Source of the DNA: Clavaria fumosa
Taxonomy: Eukaryota; Basidiomycota; Agaricomycetes; Agaricales; Clavariaceae
NCBI GenBank assembly: GCA_951802425.1
Contig: OX637798.1
Location: forward strand, 496,001 to 560,000
Reading direction: 5' to 3'
DNA: 64,000 nucleotides
The position numbers and the translations under genes are program-made. This document shows positions 1 through 11,851 of this stretch, one piece after another; position 1 is the first letter of the stretch; the number at the start of each line of letters is the position of its first letter. The notes beneath the pieces were generated by a model. That model was not told the DNA's origin. It searched no databases and saw only the letters and a list, made by a program, of their open reading frames with translations.

Positions 1-1339
1 TTACATAAGCAAAAATGCGCCCAAGCCCTTGATTTCACTGACCCAAAGATATTTTACTCTCTCCTCAGTCAATTCTGAAGCATTTGGCATGGGGTTTTTT
101 GTAAACACAGACTCTTTTATATGTAGATTACAGGAAAAATACAGACATAATTCAAAACATCTCCACTCATGTACAATTACAGCAGAAACATAAGGGGTCA
201 TGACATAAAACCTTGTACCTATCACAGGGCATACTTCTAGTCCCCCAGATTGTCTGTCCCTCCAATAACAAAGTCTTCACTTGTGAAAATGGTATAATAG
301 TGCTTACCTAGGTGTTCCAAAGCTCCAAATTCTTCCCCCCAGGTACACAAGGTCCCCTAAGGTGACAGAAGGATGAAATTGGCCTGAAATGCAGAGAAAA
401 CAGTAAATTAAATGATAAGATAGGTAAATATGAAGTTTGGGAGGCTTAAGTTGTAACCTAGATTGCACACAAAGTGCACACAGAGTGTTTGAAAGTGGGG
501 GGAGAATGAGAGCCACAGAATGAGGCCACAGAAACCTGCAGGAAACCTTGCAGTGTGTGCGCACAGCCACTGATTACATAAGCGCACAAGTCCAGCAGTG
601 CCAAATCTGTGGGCCTCATAGAGCCTTCTACACACATTTTGGAACTTACTTTTGCTGAGAGGAAATATTCAGAAATATTATTTGAACATTTTGTTCAAGA
701 TGGAATTTTTTTAAATGTCTTTGTTGTTTAGATAGCAACACTATCTCAATAAATAGGGCATTTTTCGAAAATCCATCTTGAACAAAAGTTTTTGAATTTA
801 ATTTCAGACATCTTTTACACTCAAAGTTTTCTTGTAGCTGTTGTGTGGAAGGCTCTATACTGAGATGTGTTTTTGGGTCAGAGCCTTAGAGGCAGAATGC
901 TTATATAAGCATCATGCACTCTTAGTGGGGATTGCCCGTCCCCACACTTTGTGATGCAATGTGACAACATGTGGCAGTTTGCCAGCACAACACCACTCTG
1001 CTGCAAGGGAGAAGAACACAGTCATACATTTTCCTTGCTCCCCTCTATTTTTCTTCTTTTCTGGCTGTAATTGCCTAGGTTTGTGATGTTGGAAGCACAT
1101 CTTCGGGCATTGGGAAAATTTTCGCAATTTGTCACGTGTCTGTCACTCCATTTGCTTATCTCAAACCTTGCAATTGCTACTCCTTATATATGCAACACCC
1201 TTCAATTGAAAATTCCAGAACCACAAATTCATTTTAATTATATGTCTGCATAAATCTGTGGTTTTATTTTTATTTCAAATATCTAGGGGTAGGTTCCTTA
1301 GGCAAAATACAGCTTTGTCACGCAATTGAACATGTGATC
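1..1339. other. gene-free AT-rich, CpG-poor DNA
   Basis: I see no convincing gene here. Short open frames lack splice-consistent partners and recognisable domains. CpG dinucleotides are scarce, as in the repeat block at the far right of the window, so this may be the edge of an old repeat. The Harbinger element begins immediately downstream. Confidence 0.5.
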
Positions 1340-1498
1340 TTAGGGCCCGTTCGGCAGCAGTTTCTCGCGCGAAAATATCGAGCCTCTACCACAATCTGAC
1401 CAGTCCGAGATTAGATAGAGCTTTCTGTGATTGAGAAATTAGTCATGTTCACCGAACACAAATACTAGATTATTATTCAATCTCTACTGTATGCACAC

Positions 1499-2815
1499 AT
1501 GGTCAGAACATCTTCTGGAGACTATGCACGCCTGAGACTGCAACAGAAGATGGTCTTGATGGCAGTCTTGGCTGGCGCAGCTGCTGTTCATCAGGTTGCT
1601 TCTCGGTACTATGACAAGACTCCCAGGAATACGTCAAAGCTCACAGGACTGGACTGGGTCAATGAGCTAAATCAAGGTCACCATACTCGCTTCTACGACA
1701 ACCTTGGGATGAACCGACATGTGTTCCATGCCTTGATACAAGCTTTGATCTCAAAGGCTGAGCTGGGCGACACCAAGCATGTAACGCTTGAGGAACAGCT
1801 GGCGGTGTTCCTATATTTCAGCGTGACTGGTTGCTCTATTCGGAAGCTCCAGGAACGGTTTCAGAGGAGCGCTGACACAATCTCAAAGTGGGTAGCTCTT
1901 GCGCTCACACCTTGTCACTGCTCTTAATTTAAGATGGACTTGATAGGATTTTGCATCGGCTTGTGAATGCGTTCACATCCAATCAGTTTTACCCAAGTTA
2001 TGTCAAGCTACCCTCTGAAGATATGCCCTGTGCACCGGAGATTGAGGAGAATCCAAAGCTATTCCCATACCTCAAAGATTGCCTTGGTGCATTAGACGGA
2101 ACCCATATCTCGGCTTTTGTCATCGACTCTCAGAGGCCCCGCTTTCGTAATCGCAAAGGCGACCTGTCCCAGAATGTCTTGGCAGTATGTGGGTTTGACC
2201 TGAAATTTCTTTATGCAGTCACGGGTTGGGAGGGCAGCGTTTCGGACAGTCGCATGTATGAGGAAGCCCGATCGTCCACGTTTACGATTCCTGCAAATAA
2301 ATTCTACCTAGGTGATGCCGGATTCCCATTGTGTGATCACCTTCTTGTGCCATATCGTGGAGTACGCTATCATCTCAAGGAATGGGGCCGATCAAATGAG
2401 AAGTATGTGTATTTGAGTATTGAATTACAACAATTATTTGAACTCTTTCAGACCTCGAAATTACAAGGAGCTATTCAACCTTCGACATGCCCAGGCCCGC
2501 AATGTGATTGAAAGAATCTTTGGTGTTATGAAGAAGCGATTCAAAGTTCTTGTATCAACTCCTGAATACAGTCAATCCTTCCAAGCAAAATTGGTTCAAG
2601 CCCTTATTGCTGTTCATAATTTCATTCGAATCCATGATCCTGACGATGAGCCAAGAGTTGAGGAAGAACACGATCTAGCACAAGAGGCCTTTGGAAACCT
2701 ACAGCAACATGTTTCAAGCATGGAGAGGACACGGGCAGCGAAACGACGAGATGACATTGCTCACGAAATGTGGAACGAGTACAAATGTTACAGAGTTCGA
2801 AGGCGGAGTCTGTGA
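1499..2815 (+). CDS. PIF/Harbinger transposase (DDE_Tnp_4 type)
   Basis: The model has three exons, 1499-1887, 1947-2402 and 2452-2815, giving 402 residues; introns of 59 and 49 bp have GT-AG ends and restore the frame. The N-terminal part carries the helix-turn-helix typical of the family, ending in a SADTISK stretch that joins ILHRLVNAF across intron 1. The catalytic triad is visible: Asp in GALDGTH, Asp in YLGDAGF and Glu in NVIERIFG. The enzyme should cut and paste the element with the help of its Myb-like partner. It lies within the terminal repeats of its own element. No stop or missing catalytic residue was found, so the protein looks functional. Confidence 0.9.
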
Positions 2816-2825
2816 ATACAGAGTA

Positions 2826-3933
2826 CTATAGAATATGACGCGCCTTCTCCATCTGTTTCTGCAAGAAACGCGCACGAGCACTACTACTCTCAATCGCAAG
2901 ATACGCAGTTGCTACTGTTGCTTTCTGTTGAAATAGATCAACAGCATCAACGAAATCTTCATCTGAGAGGTCACCGTCTTTCTCCAATGCTTTAATCGCT
3001 GCAGTTTGGCGTTGTGGGGTTGTTTGACCAGGGGCAGAGTCTTGAAAGGTTGTCTGGATTGATTGCATGGCACTGGCAACAGCGAAGAGTCCATCGGAAG
3101 GCTTTCGTTGTCTTGACTGCTTTCGGGGGGGCGTAGCAGATCTCTTGCGCTTGCCTTTCTGGTCTTCAGAGATTGGCGAGTTCTCATCCTGGAAGGATAG
3201 GGTCTTGAGTCATGCCAATGCATACAGATTGAGACGAGACGCACCCCAGTCGCATCAACCTCACTGCCATCCTTATCGGACATGGCTACATCCACTGGCA
3301 ATATGCGAAGCCGCGGATCAATGTTCAAGTCTTCAGACGACAAAATAGTCGCAGATGTGAGCACGCTCCCAGTCCCACCAACTGCGGGCGTGTTCCCCGG
3401 TCGGTATATTCCTTCGCCAGTCGCTATGACACTTTCAACGAGTTCAGCAATTGAATCATATAATGGGAATGATTTCCTGCGCCAGGGTGATGCCTTCGGG
3501 TGTGCCTGTGCATCTCATAAGCCACAGAACCTGATTGTAAACCAAATACTAGACTTACTGCAATATACGCTTCCCAGACCTCTGCAGACGCTGTGACAAT
3601 CTTGAGGTCATCGTCCCAGCCAAATCCTGAGAGGCTTCGCAGCCTCTTCACTTCTATAAACTCTCCTTTGAGCTACAGACAATGAGGACAATGCAACTAT
3701 ACAAGGGGTGAAAGACATACACGCTGCCATCGGCTCTTGACAGTGGCAAGAGTCTTGGCTGCGCCGCCCGAGACCTTCTCACTCCCTTCAAGTGCTGAAA
3801 CGACAGCGTTATAGGCACTGGCCTTCCAGCCATTTTCCGACATGTTTCCAACTCGCTTTTGCACTGCAAAGGCCTCAACAAGCGTAGCTTCATCGGCTGC
3901 CGGCCAACAGGTCTTGACTTTGGCCTCAGACAT
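2826..3933 (-). CDS. Harbinger Myb/SANT-like partner protein
   Basis: The four-exon minus-strand model is 3933-3721, 3672-3559, 3505-3245 and 3188-2826, giving 316 residues; the introns are 48, 53 and 56 bp. The first exon has the trihelix/Myb_DNA-bind_3 pattern: a tryptophan at CWPAADEATLVEA, then GWKASAYNAV and a second tryptophan at VKSRWQR, continued by SGFGWDDD and VWEAYIA. A basic KGKRKRS stretch near the last exon start could be a nuclear signal. In characterised Harbinger elements such a protein binds the transposase and brings it to the nucleus and to the element ends. The donor of intron 3 was chosen as GTGCGT at 3244 because the more obvious GTATGC at 3225 would give a stop at the junction. 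Confidence 0.82.
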
Positions 3934-4258
3934 CGCAAGAGCAAGGCACTAGTTGTGAGAGCTGTAGAAGATATGGCAGCAAAGCAAAAGAATGAGCAGC
4001 TGAGAAATGTGCGGAGGAAGATGTAGTCGATGTGATGAGGAAAGCACACCAGAGACGCGTCAAAGTTTGCGATAATGATTTCAAAAACAGCTGAGAGCTG
4101 TATTTCGATTTTGTACAAGTATCTCTTTCTCAAATACAGAAATTCTATCTAGGAAGTGCTCTCCGAACAGTCTCTCTACTGGGCGCGGGAGAGCCAGATT
4201 CTAATTTCGAATTTGGCAGACACTTTCGCGCGAGAAACTGCTGCCGAACGGGCCCTTA

Positions 4259-4737
4259 CTGTTTGTGAATGCAGCCTATCTTACTGTCCTAGTCTTGGCC
4301 GTGCCCAAGTCCATGAGTGAGTGTATTGAGTCTCTTTCACTACTGCGAGACAGAACAATGTAGGGGTTGAACGGAAAATTTGGTATATCCACCAGAACTG
4401 CTTGGCCTTGCGCCCGAAAGTCAGTGTATGCCGCCCGATAATGTGAGAACGCTAATCTCAAACCTAACTATTGTGCACGTAGAGTGTCGCTGTTGTATTC
4501 ACAGATGAGACCGAGACAGCAGGATGACGGAGTTCGTCAGACTATGCTGCCATCACGGCACCTAAACGACCCATCTTGATAATTTTTTTCGTGGATACAA
4601 CTCCCGGCATCACATAAGGAAGGTCCCAAGAGCACAAGGGAGCCAGTGAGCATAGCCCACATATTATGATTCTTTCTAAATAATGTAAACAGGGTGTGTT
4701 CACAGGGATGATACAAAGAAGCCCTTCTTAAATTCCT
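4259..4737. other. intergenic, no gene seen
   Basis: This 0.5-kb stretch lies between the transposon and the 3' end of the TRAPP gene. I see no supported feature in it. Confidence 0.5.
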
Positions 4738-5645
4738 TTAGGCAACTTGATCTGAAAAGTGCCTGTCAAGAGATGCTTGTGAGGAATGAAGGGAGCAAGC
4801 ACTGAAATGAGACACACATTGCGGCACGGACGTAATCTCTGGAATTACTGTAGCTTGGAATCCGAGCCGTGACAGTGCACCCTTGATGATTCCTCCGGAC
4901 AATGCGACGTGCTAGATAATGTGGTATTGGGGAGACAGGAGTGGCAAAGCATTGCATCTCACACACCAGTCTTGCGCGTTTGAGCGCGTCTGCAGGGCCT
5001 CTCCAGGACGACAAGCGTGAGATGGGCTTGTAATGATTGTCTTGCAGCACGTAGACTCCCTATATAACTTGGTTGAACATGGCTTCGGATGGGTAGCAAC
5101 GGCTGTCAAACGCACCCGATGATTCGTCCTAAGATTGTCTACTTGCTTGTCCCAGCAGGCCGCCCATAAATCCTTACAAATGAACTTGACCGCGTCCAAC
5201 GTCTCCGAAAACAAAGGGCGGTCACGGCAGAGCCTGCTTAAGCTGCTCGATATCCGCCGACTTCTATCGACAAGAGAGGGTGTGTGCCTCACCGCTCTGT
5301 GAAATTGGCGCCGACGTGTAGACCTATGCCCTCCAAACGCACACGCAACCCTTCGTCCTCCTCCGACATCAGAGGCGACTTGCCTGCAGAGACTCGTGAA
5401 GTTCTTGTGGACGACGGCTCTGCCCCTTGGGGTGTTGGCGACGGTATGAGCCCAGCCACGACCATCTCCTGTTCGATCTTGCTCGTTCGCGCCGTGGCCA
5501 CTGCGGAGGAGGCGCGGAGGGTATTGACGAGCTCGATGAGGAGATAGTCCATTGCTGCAGCGTCTATCAGGTGAACAGGGGGATCATTGAAGCTCTGTGA
5601 TTTTGGCGAGACGATGGCAGATGGTAGCGAGACGCGAGCAGACAT
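4738..5645 (-). CDS. TRS33: TRAPP complex subunit Trs33/TRAPPC6
   Basis: This is the Trs33/TRAPPC6 core subunit (Bet3 fold) of the TRAPP tethering complexes, which activate the Rab GTPase Ypt1/Rab1 in ER-Golgi and Golgi traffic. The four-exon model is 5645-5293, 5233-5116, 5059-4967 and 4911-4738 (245 residues, introns of 55-59 bp). Diagnostic segments are VKFICKDLWAACWDKQVD, NLRTNHRGVYVLQDN and GGIIKGALSRLGFQ followed by a PEITSVPQC segment, which align by memory with animal TRAPPC6. Compared with those, the fungal protein has an insert of about 50 residues after helix 1. The last roughly 20 residues are poorly conserved, so the C-terminus is less certain. It is divergent from the UPF0357 gene, with only 90 bp between the start codons. 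Confidence 0.88.
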
Positions 5646-5735
5646 CGATGTAGCACCTTTTGCTGTGCTGTGCTGTGCTGCGCTGATACAAAATACAACA
5701 CCCAACGATCTACGTTGCCCTCAACTTGTCGACCA

Positions 5736-6266
5736 ATGTTCTTCTACGTCTCAATTGTCACCTTTGTTGCTCTCCTCGTTCTTCGTGCGTACAATCTCTG
5801 TACGCGGGTGTCGTCCTCACATTTCTTTTGGTGCAGTCCTGTATCGCTTCCGCGCCCACATCCCTCCTGTCATCGCTGCGCGCTTCCGGCCGTTGAACGG
5901 CTACACCCAACTGTCAACATGGGCAGACCAGGCCAACCATGGCCTGAGCTCGAACGCGTTCGACATTGAGACCAATGTGCGCGACGGCGACTCGAGACTC
6001 GGCCTCGATGAAGAGGGCACCCGCGAAGTCTTGGAGATCATGCGCCGGCAACGGGTTGGGTGAGTGCTCATCCCCATGAAGAATCCTGTTGCTTTTCCTA
6101 AGAATTTGGTAGGTTTGACCAGGCGAGGCTCATACGGCACCACCAAATCTTGGCCAAGAATGGCATCGACCCCTCTGGTACGTCGCCCCTCATTCAGGAG
6201 TCACTTGCCCAGCCTCACTCTTCTCTAGGCATGCCCCTCGATTCAAAGGCAGTCACTCACCTGTAA
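5736..6266 (+). CDS. UPF0357/DUF2015 membrane-anchored protein
   Basis: The four-exon model is 5736-5784, 5837-6059, 6113-6177 and 6229-6266 (124 residues; introns of 51-53 bp). The first 17 residues plus the exon 2 start form a single hydrophobic helix, MFFYVSIVTFVALLVL, followed by LYRFRAHIPPV. The conserved family part is LSSNAFDIETNVRDGDSR, then GLDEEG, a basic EIMRRQRVGFDQARL helix and NGIDPSG. This is the small fungal UPF0357 family (yeast YCL012C-like), whose function I do not know. The first intron splits the membrane helix coding sequence, and splicing is needed to keep the frame. It shares a short bidirectional promoter with the TRAPP gene. Confidence 0.85.
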
Positions 6267-6460
6267 TCATATCCATCTATCTGTGGCATTCTGTGTTGTT
6301 TTCCTGTGGCAATTTTCAGACGCTGCCGGGATCGCTGCAGGCTAACAATCTTGCATTCCTGTGATGACATCTTGACGCAAGAGATATACTGCTGTTGCTC
6401 TTGCATCTCTCGGCAAATAGGATTAAATACACACATCATGCGTAGCACATCTTGTTTAAG

Positions 6461-7652
6461 CTATTCATTCGTACCAGTCGCACTAGGGAATTCATCACGA
6501 AGGCATCCATCCAACTCGAATACCTGACCAAGCCGGGCTGAAGCACGCTCCGCTAATAGCCCTCGAGCCCACCACTGGACCTCGGGATGCCTGATCTTGG
6601 GGATGCTACTGTCGTAGAAGGTTTGCAAATCCTCGGCACCAGTGCTCCGTTCGTAGTCTGAGGCTGAAGAGGACATGAAATTGATGTCCATGTGATTCCG
6701 ACTATGTGAGAGTTACCTTGTAAGGCCATCTCAAAGCGGTCGATGTCTAGGTTGACACGCGCGTCAAGAAGGGGGAACGACGCGCATCAGGTTGGGTCAC
6801 CTTTGACGAATTGCGCCTCCTCAGTTCGACCCTCTTCATACTCCTACGAAGGGCGAGTAAGGGCAAATACTAAGATCGAGGGTTCTAACACAGTACCTCC
6901 CAAAGTGCTTGTATCCTCTGCGCAGCGGCACTGTTGTGCAGCATCTCGTGAACAAAATTGTGCATGGCATTCTAACGCGCGGAGCCGCAGAGATGTAAGC
7001 GGTACGACGCGATTTGGAGCAAGGGAGGGGCCACTCGCCGCTTCGAGACGTCGTTTCTCTGCCTTGGGTATCTGCTCTCGAGGGGCTATGTCTCCCACTG
7101 GAAATCTGTACATCTCAATACTAGCACCTCTGAAAAAGAGCGGGCAAGACCTTGGGCTTCAGCGAGGTCATGGACCAGAGCCATCATGACGCATCTACAA
7201 AAGAAGTGGCGACATCAATGTAGCAATCTGTCGAAATGCCCCTTCAGAACCACTCACTTTTGTATATCAAGCTGGGCCTCGCAAGACATGGCAAGAATCG
7301 CCATGCGGTACATATGGTCGGATATACTGCAGAGAAAGCGGCTCGTCTACGGTAATTCGCAGACGAGACAACGTAATAGTTATGACCTTTCTGGATGAGG
7401 TATCTTCGCCAATCAACTTGTCAGGCGCCTAGTGACGGAAACGAGCCGAAACTGCTCGACCCACCTTGTGGTCAACCCATCCTGTTCGTTTCTGTGTCTG
7501 TCGGAGACCGCCCATCGCCGTTCAGCAGACTGTACAACTTCCAGAGTAAGAGTCACCTTGAGGCGCTCCAGCACGTGGAAGAAAGCGAGTTTGTCGCGGA
7601 GCGGATCCCCAGACGACTCATAGAGTGGTAGGACGACGCGTTGTGCACACAT
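6461..7652 (-). CDS. HD-domain 5'-deoxynucleotidase (HDDC2/YfbR type)
   Basis: Ten exons fit into 1.2 kb: 7652-7557, 7497-7465, 7403-7387, 7326-7258, 7194-7151, 7097-7039, 6971-6897, 6843-6801, 6746-6717 and 6663-6461 (222 residues). The HD-domain metal ligands are visible in ISDHMYRMA and in ALVHDLAEA, followed by the family segment VGDIAPREQIPKAEKRRLE and a C-terminal HPEVQWWARGL. HDDC2/YGL101W-type enzymes dephosphorylate deoxynucleoside 5'-monophosphates. Exon 3 is a 17-nt microexon needed for HPESISDHM. Intron 6 (7038-6972) has a GC donor, GCGAGT; I found no GT donor that keeps the frame. The gene is convergent with the UPF0357 gene and divergent from the protease-like gene. Confidence 0.87.
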
Positions 7653-7898
7653 TGTGAAAGCCAGAGGTCACGCGTGTTGTGTTGTGAAAACGGAATTGGG
7701 GCAGCAAGCAGCGAGCAGTAAAGTCGTTTGACTGAGCTCTGCAAATGAGTGGGGGCCTAGATGTCGCGTTCTTGTCTCACAAAGACACCCCTGTGTATGA
7801 CGAACCCCGACTACGAAACTTGTGCACGAGACGCTCTCTACATCTCTATCTGCGAACTTTGCTGAACACTCTCATCTACCTGCAAGAACAACTTCAAT

Positions 7899-9988
7899 AT
7901 GGATCCATTGAGTGAGTCAACCCATCTTTTCCCTTGTCTGTTCCACACTGAACAGCATTTTCTTAGAACCTTTTCCATTCACTGACGAGGAATTGGATGC
8001 AGCCGGTCTTCGGGGCGAAGGCGAGTCCCTTAGTCATTTTGCGTGTCTATCCCACACTTACCATCTCCCTTGTAGGCGTTTCCAACTCTGTCGTACAGGC
8101 AATGGAGACAATGAGGGAGCACCCGGAACTCTTAGGCGAGTCCCTTATCTTCTTTCTGCATCTGTACCACACTTACCACTTCCCGTTTAGACCTGTCTCT
8201 GTTCACGCTTGAGTGTATCAACTACTCGGGCCATCGCAAGTCCGTTGTCTCACCCGCCTCCCCGACCCTGAGCGAGGTGTCTTCCTACCTCCCCATTGCC
8301 ACGGATAGCACCGCTGTCTCCCCCTACATTATCTCGGACTGGGAGAGAACCACGTACTACCACGGTATCTCTCCCGACCATCCCGACCTCCTCTACCGCT
8401 CGGATCTCCTCGAAAATCCCTTCCCCATCCCCAAGGGCAGACACCCTCATCTCCCTACCAAGACCGTCTATGGAGTCTTCAACACGCCGCTCAACGCTGT
8501 CTGGGACACTGTCGCTCCCCAGGTCTGCCAGCTCTTGAAAACTCGGAAGATTCGCTACTCAGCCATCAAGACAGCTCGTTTCGTCACCCACGGCGAGGAC
8601 GTGAAGGACACTATCGGTCCCGTCGTGATTTGGATTTCGACTCATCCCACTACCACCACCGCTGAGAACGCACACGACGCTTCCTCGGACATCCTCGCTC
8701 TTCTCAAGGCCAATGGAGTCGAGGGTGCGGTGGTCGAATGGTACGAGGGAGCCGTGGAGAAGCTGTCAGGTCCACACCTTCTGCGCGTCACCGACGACAC
8801 CAACCCCACACACTATGTCCGTCGCCTCTTCACTGCTGCGCTCGGCATGCCCATCGCTACTGCGGAGAGGGAGGCCACTGATGCTCAGGGTAGCGTCGCA
8901 CTGTTCTTCCACGAGAACAAGGACAAGCGCGGCTCCCCCAGCGCCAAGGTCTTCGGCGTTAGCAACTGCCACATTCTCCACAAGGACACCACCGTCGACT
9001 ACGAGTTCAAGGGCACTGGCGCACCTCGCCAGCACGTTCGACTTGCCGGATTCCGTCGATTCCAGCGCGGACTCGATGAGATCAAGGCCTGCGTCGGTGA
9101 CCACGGAACTGACGCCGACATCTTGGCTAGGGAGATTGCTGAGTTGGAGGTGAAGCCGAAGAGCGAGGACCCGGAGGAGGCCGCGGAGGACGAGATGGCC
9201 GTGGAGGCTAAGCGGGAGAAGTTGGCCAAAGTGACGAAGGATATCGGTGTACTCAAGACCTTCTACAATGATGCCAACAACAAATGGAGCGATATTGCGC
9301 GCCGCAACATCGGCCATGTCCATTGGGCTCCCAAGATCTCCGTCGATAACCAGGGTCGCAGCTACACCAAAGACATTGGGACGTTCGAAGTTGATGCGGT
9401 GAGGTTCAAGGCCCAGTTCAAGGGCAACGTTGTCGATTTAGGTGTATCTTGACTCATCTTTCTCATATTTCCCTCGTCTAACGAAATGAACTTTATTCAG
9501 GATCTAAGTTTACTCCTCGGCAACTCAGCAATATGTTCTACCCCCAGAGTGGCGGTAGGACGACGTTCAAGTGGCCCACGAATCGCCAGTTCAGGATCAA
9601 AGGCTGCGTCACGCCCGAGCTCCTGGCTGTTCCCGACTGTTTCGACAGCAACGGCGAGCCCTGCCTTATCGTCATGAAGGACGGCAACACCACCGACCTC
9701 ACGGTCGGACGCTACGCTGGCCTCGAGGCCTACCTTTGTGACGACCTTGGCGTCGAGTCCATTGAACTCGCCATATATAACTACGACAAGCAGTCCGGCC
9801 CATTCTCCGCCAAGGGCGACTCAGGCTCGCTCATCTTCGATGGGGAGGGTCATATGGTTGGTATTCTCCACTCTGGGATGCCGAAAGGCAGGAGCAACCA
9901 TGTCACCTACGCCACCCCTGCCTGGTGGGCTGTCGAGCAACTCAGGGTCAAGTATCCGCACGCTGACTTCAACCGCATCGCCTTCTAA
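7899..9988 (+). CDS. serine-protease-like protein with GDSGS motif
   Basis: The five-exon model is 7899-7911, 7967-8020, 8076-8135, 8191-9441 and 9501-9988 (621 residues). The C-terminal exon has the trypsin-fold nucleophile signature SAKGDSGSLIFDGEG with Ser near residue 567. A candidate catalytic His lies in SNCHILH near residue 303; I could not place the Asp. A charged helical segment rich in Glu/Lys lies between them (about residues 370-400). There is no signal peptide, so the protein is probably intracellular. Similar proteins form expanded families in agaricomycetes, with no assigned role that I know. Introns 2 and 3 both start GCGAGT (GC-AG), and introns 1-3 are each exactly 55 bp. Protease activity is inferred only. 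Confidence 0.82.
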
Positions 9989-10237
9989 ACGCGAACAATG
10001 TCGTCGGCTTTCTGCCCTCCATTTCCACACCCTTTCTCCGTCTACGACCCGTGGCATCGAGACTGATCTGTTCCAAATTAACAAGCATTGCTTGTACAAG
10101 CCAAAGGATTCTGGCTAATAGCATGTTGTAGTTTCAAATTAGAACCACCACCACCGCAACAGTGACAGCGCAACTTCTGTGTGCGGCAACCTGCACAGTA
10201 CCCGAACACCAAAAATGGAGGGCTAATAGTCACTGCA

Positions 10238-11210
10238 TTACTTCATTATGGCAGAGAACCTCAATCGTGTATAAACTAATGACCAATTTCCTGCACTATC
10301 TTGGCAGTCTACAGCGCACATGTTCACCACCTCATTCATGATGGACCCAGCTTCTTCATCATCCATTCCCTTCAAGAATGAATTGCGCACGAATGTCGTC
10401 AGCCAAGCATGTAATCCTTGTGGGAGAGGTGTCAAACGTGGGGTCAATGAAACATGATTAGGTTCAAAGCCTGCGGAGACAAGTAGCTGTGGTAATTGAA
10501 GTCAGGCGAAGCATGGCCGTAGTTCATGGTCTTCACGTACCTCCCTGTAACTATCTGTGGATGGAAAGTACCATGGATCAAGGGCAGCAGCATCATATCC
10601 TCGTCGGCTCAAAATATTGTGTAGGGTGCTCCTGACACCTGTGATATGGTCGACGGAAATCCAGCGGGGAAAGGAAGATTCACTGACCAATACTGTTCAT
10701 AAAACCTCCCATTTCGCCAACAAATCTCCCACCTGGCCGCAAGACACGTTTTGCGCTTTCGAGCACGCCCATTGGATTTTGCTTGCACCAGTGCAAACAG
10801 GCATTACTGAAGACGGCGTCAAACTTGCTGTTCTCTATCCACGACCAGGAGTCTGGGATGTTGAGTTGTTGGATATCAGACACGAATGCATGGCTGACAC
10901 CGTTTGCTTTCGCTTCATCAACCTTCCCACAGGCTATCAATCGTAACGTCGCTGAACAGAAGTGAGGGAAAAAGCTTACCATGCTTTCACTAAGATCGAC
11001 CCCAATTACAAGTCCACCACTGCCCACCATTTCTGCAATCCGCAAAGTCACTTGTCCACTCCCGCACCCAAAGTCAAAGATCTGTTCGCCTGGTTTGGCA
11101 TCAAGCAATCGAAGCACGGCATCCGTGTAGGATGCGGAGTATACGAAGGAGGCATTCTTGTTGTACGCGCTTGCAGACCATCCTGAGGAGTCGACAGCTC
11201 CCACTTGCAT
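10238..11210 (-). CDS. class I SAM-dependent methyltransferase
   Basis: The four-exon model is 11210-10980, 10922-10688, 10638-10541 and 10486-10238 (270 residues). The Rossmann-fold motif I is FDFGCGSGQ (about residues 46-54), the acidic motif II is VIGVDLSESM, motif post-II is AFVSDIQQL, and FDAVFSNACLHW plus a VLRPGGRF segment mark motifs III-V. This is the general small-molecule methyltransferase pattern, of the kind seen in trans-aconitate and juvenile-hormone-acid-like enzymes; the substrate cannot be read from sequence. Intron 1 was ended at 10923 because this gives the continuous SESMVDEAKANG helix. The gene is convergent with the protease-like gene and divergent from the coiled-coil gene. 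Confidence 0.88.
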
Positions 11211-11851
11211 CGCAGAGACGCCAGACAAGGTGGTATAGACTTAAAGGAGGATTATTGGAGTTCAAATATAGTGTCGGGTTAACTGGTGGTCGGGTTTTCG
11301 GATTTCGGATTTCGGTCGGGTTATCGGATTTCAGACAAGACATTTCAGCAGAACCATTACGACATTGGCAAGGTTGACATGTAGCAAGAACAACAGTCAC
11401 GGTGTAGCCCAAGATGATATGGAAGTTCAGTAGGCAAAACAGGCAGAACAGGCAGAACAAGCGGAACACTCTGGGAAGCGTGGGAATCCGTGCCTTCAGA
11501 CAATTCAAATCATAAAATTACGTTCAGCCCGCTTGCGAGGGAAAAGAGACTGCGTACCACATTGTTCATTGCTCATTTGCTGAACTGAATTTCCAGCCTT
11601 CGTCTGTGTCAGTGTGTCGAGGCCAACGTTGAGGTGTCATGTGATCAACCTCTCTAGTAGTTCAAGAAAGTGCAGATGGAAAATTATCGTCCCTGCGCCT
11701 CTCACGCGTTGTCAGTCTTTGATGTTAGTTTTTTCGTCGCTCGCTTCACCCACCACCGTCGAGTAGCCTCCGCAAAGCTTCTTGACTCTACGCCACGTTC
11801 CACCCAACAGTGCGCGGGTTTATTCAGTATCGGGATTCCCCACTTGCACAA

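Larger units (their letters stand above)
1343..4255. mobile_element. complete PIF/Harbinger DNA transposon (2,913 bp)
   Basis: The ends are perfect 32-bp inverted repeats at 1343-1374 and 4224-4255 that begin GGGCCCGTTCGG. They are flanked by the direct repeat TTA at 1340-1342 and 4256-4258, the 3-bp TWA-type target duplication typical of PIF/Harbinger. Inside are the two usual genes in convergent orientation: a DDE transposase on the plus strand and a Myb/SANT-like DNA-binding protein on the minus strand, separated by 10 bp. Both keep uninterrupted spliced frames. Intact ends, duplication and genes suggest a recent and possibly still active copy; activity itself is not shown by sequence. Confidence 0.93.
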
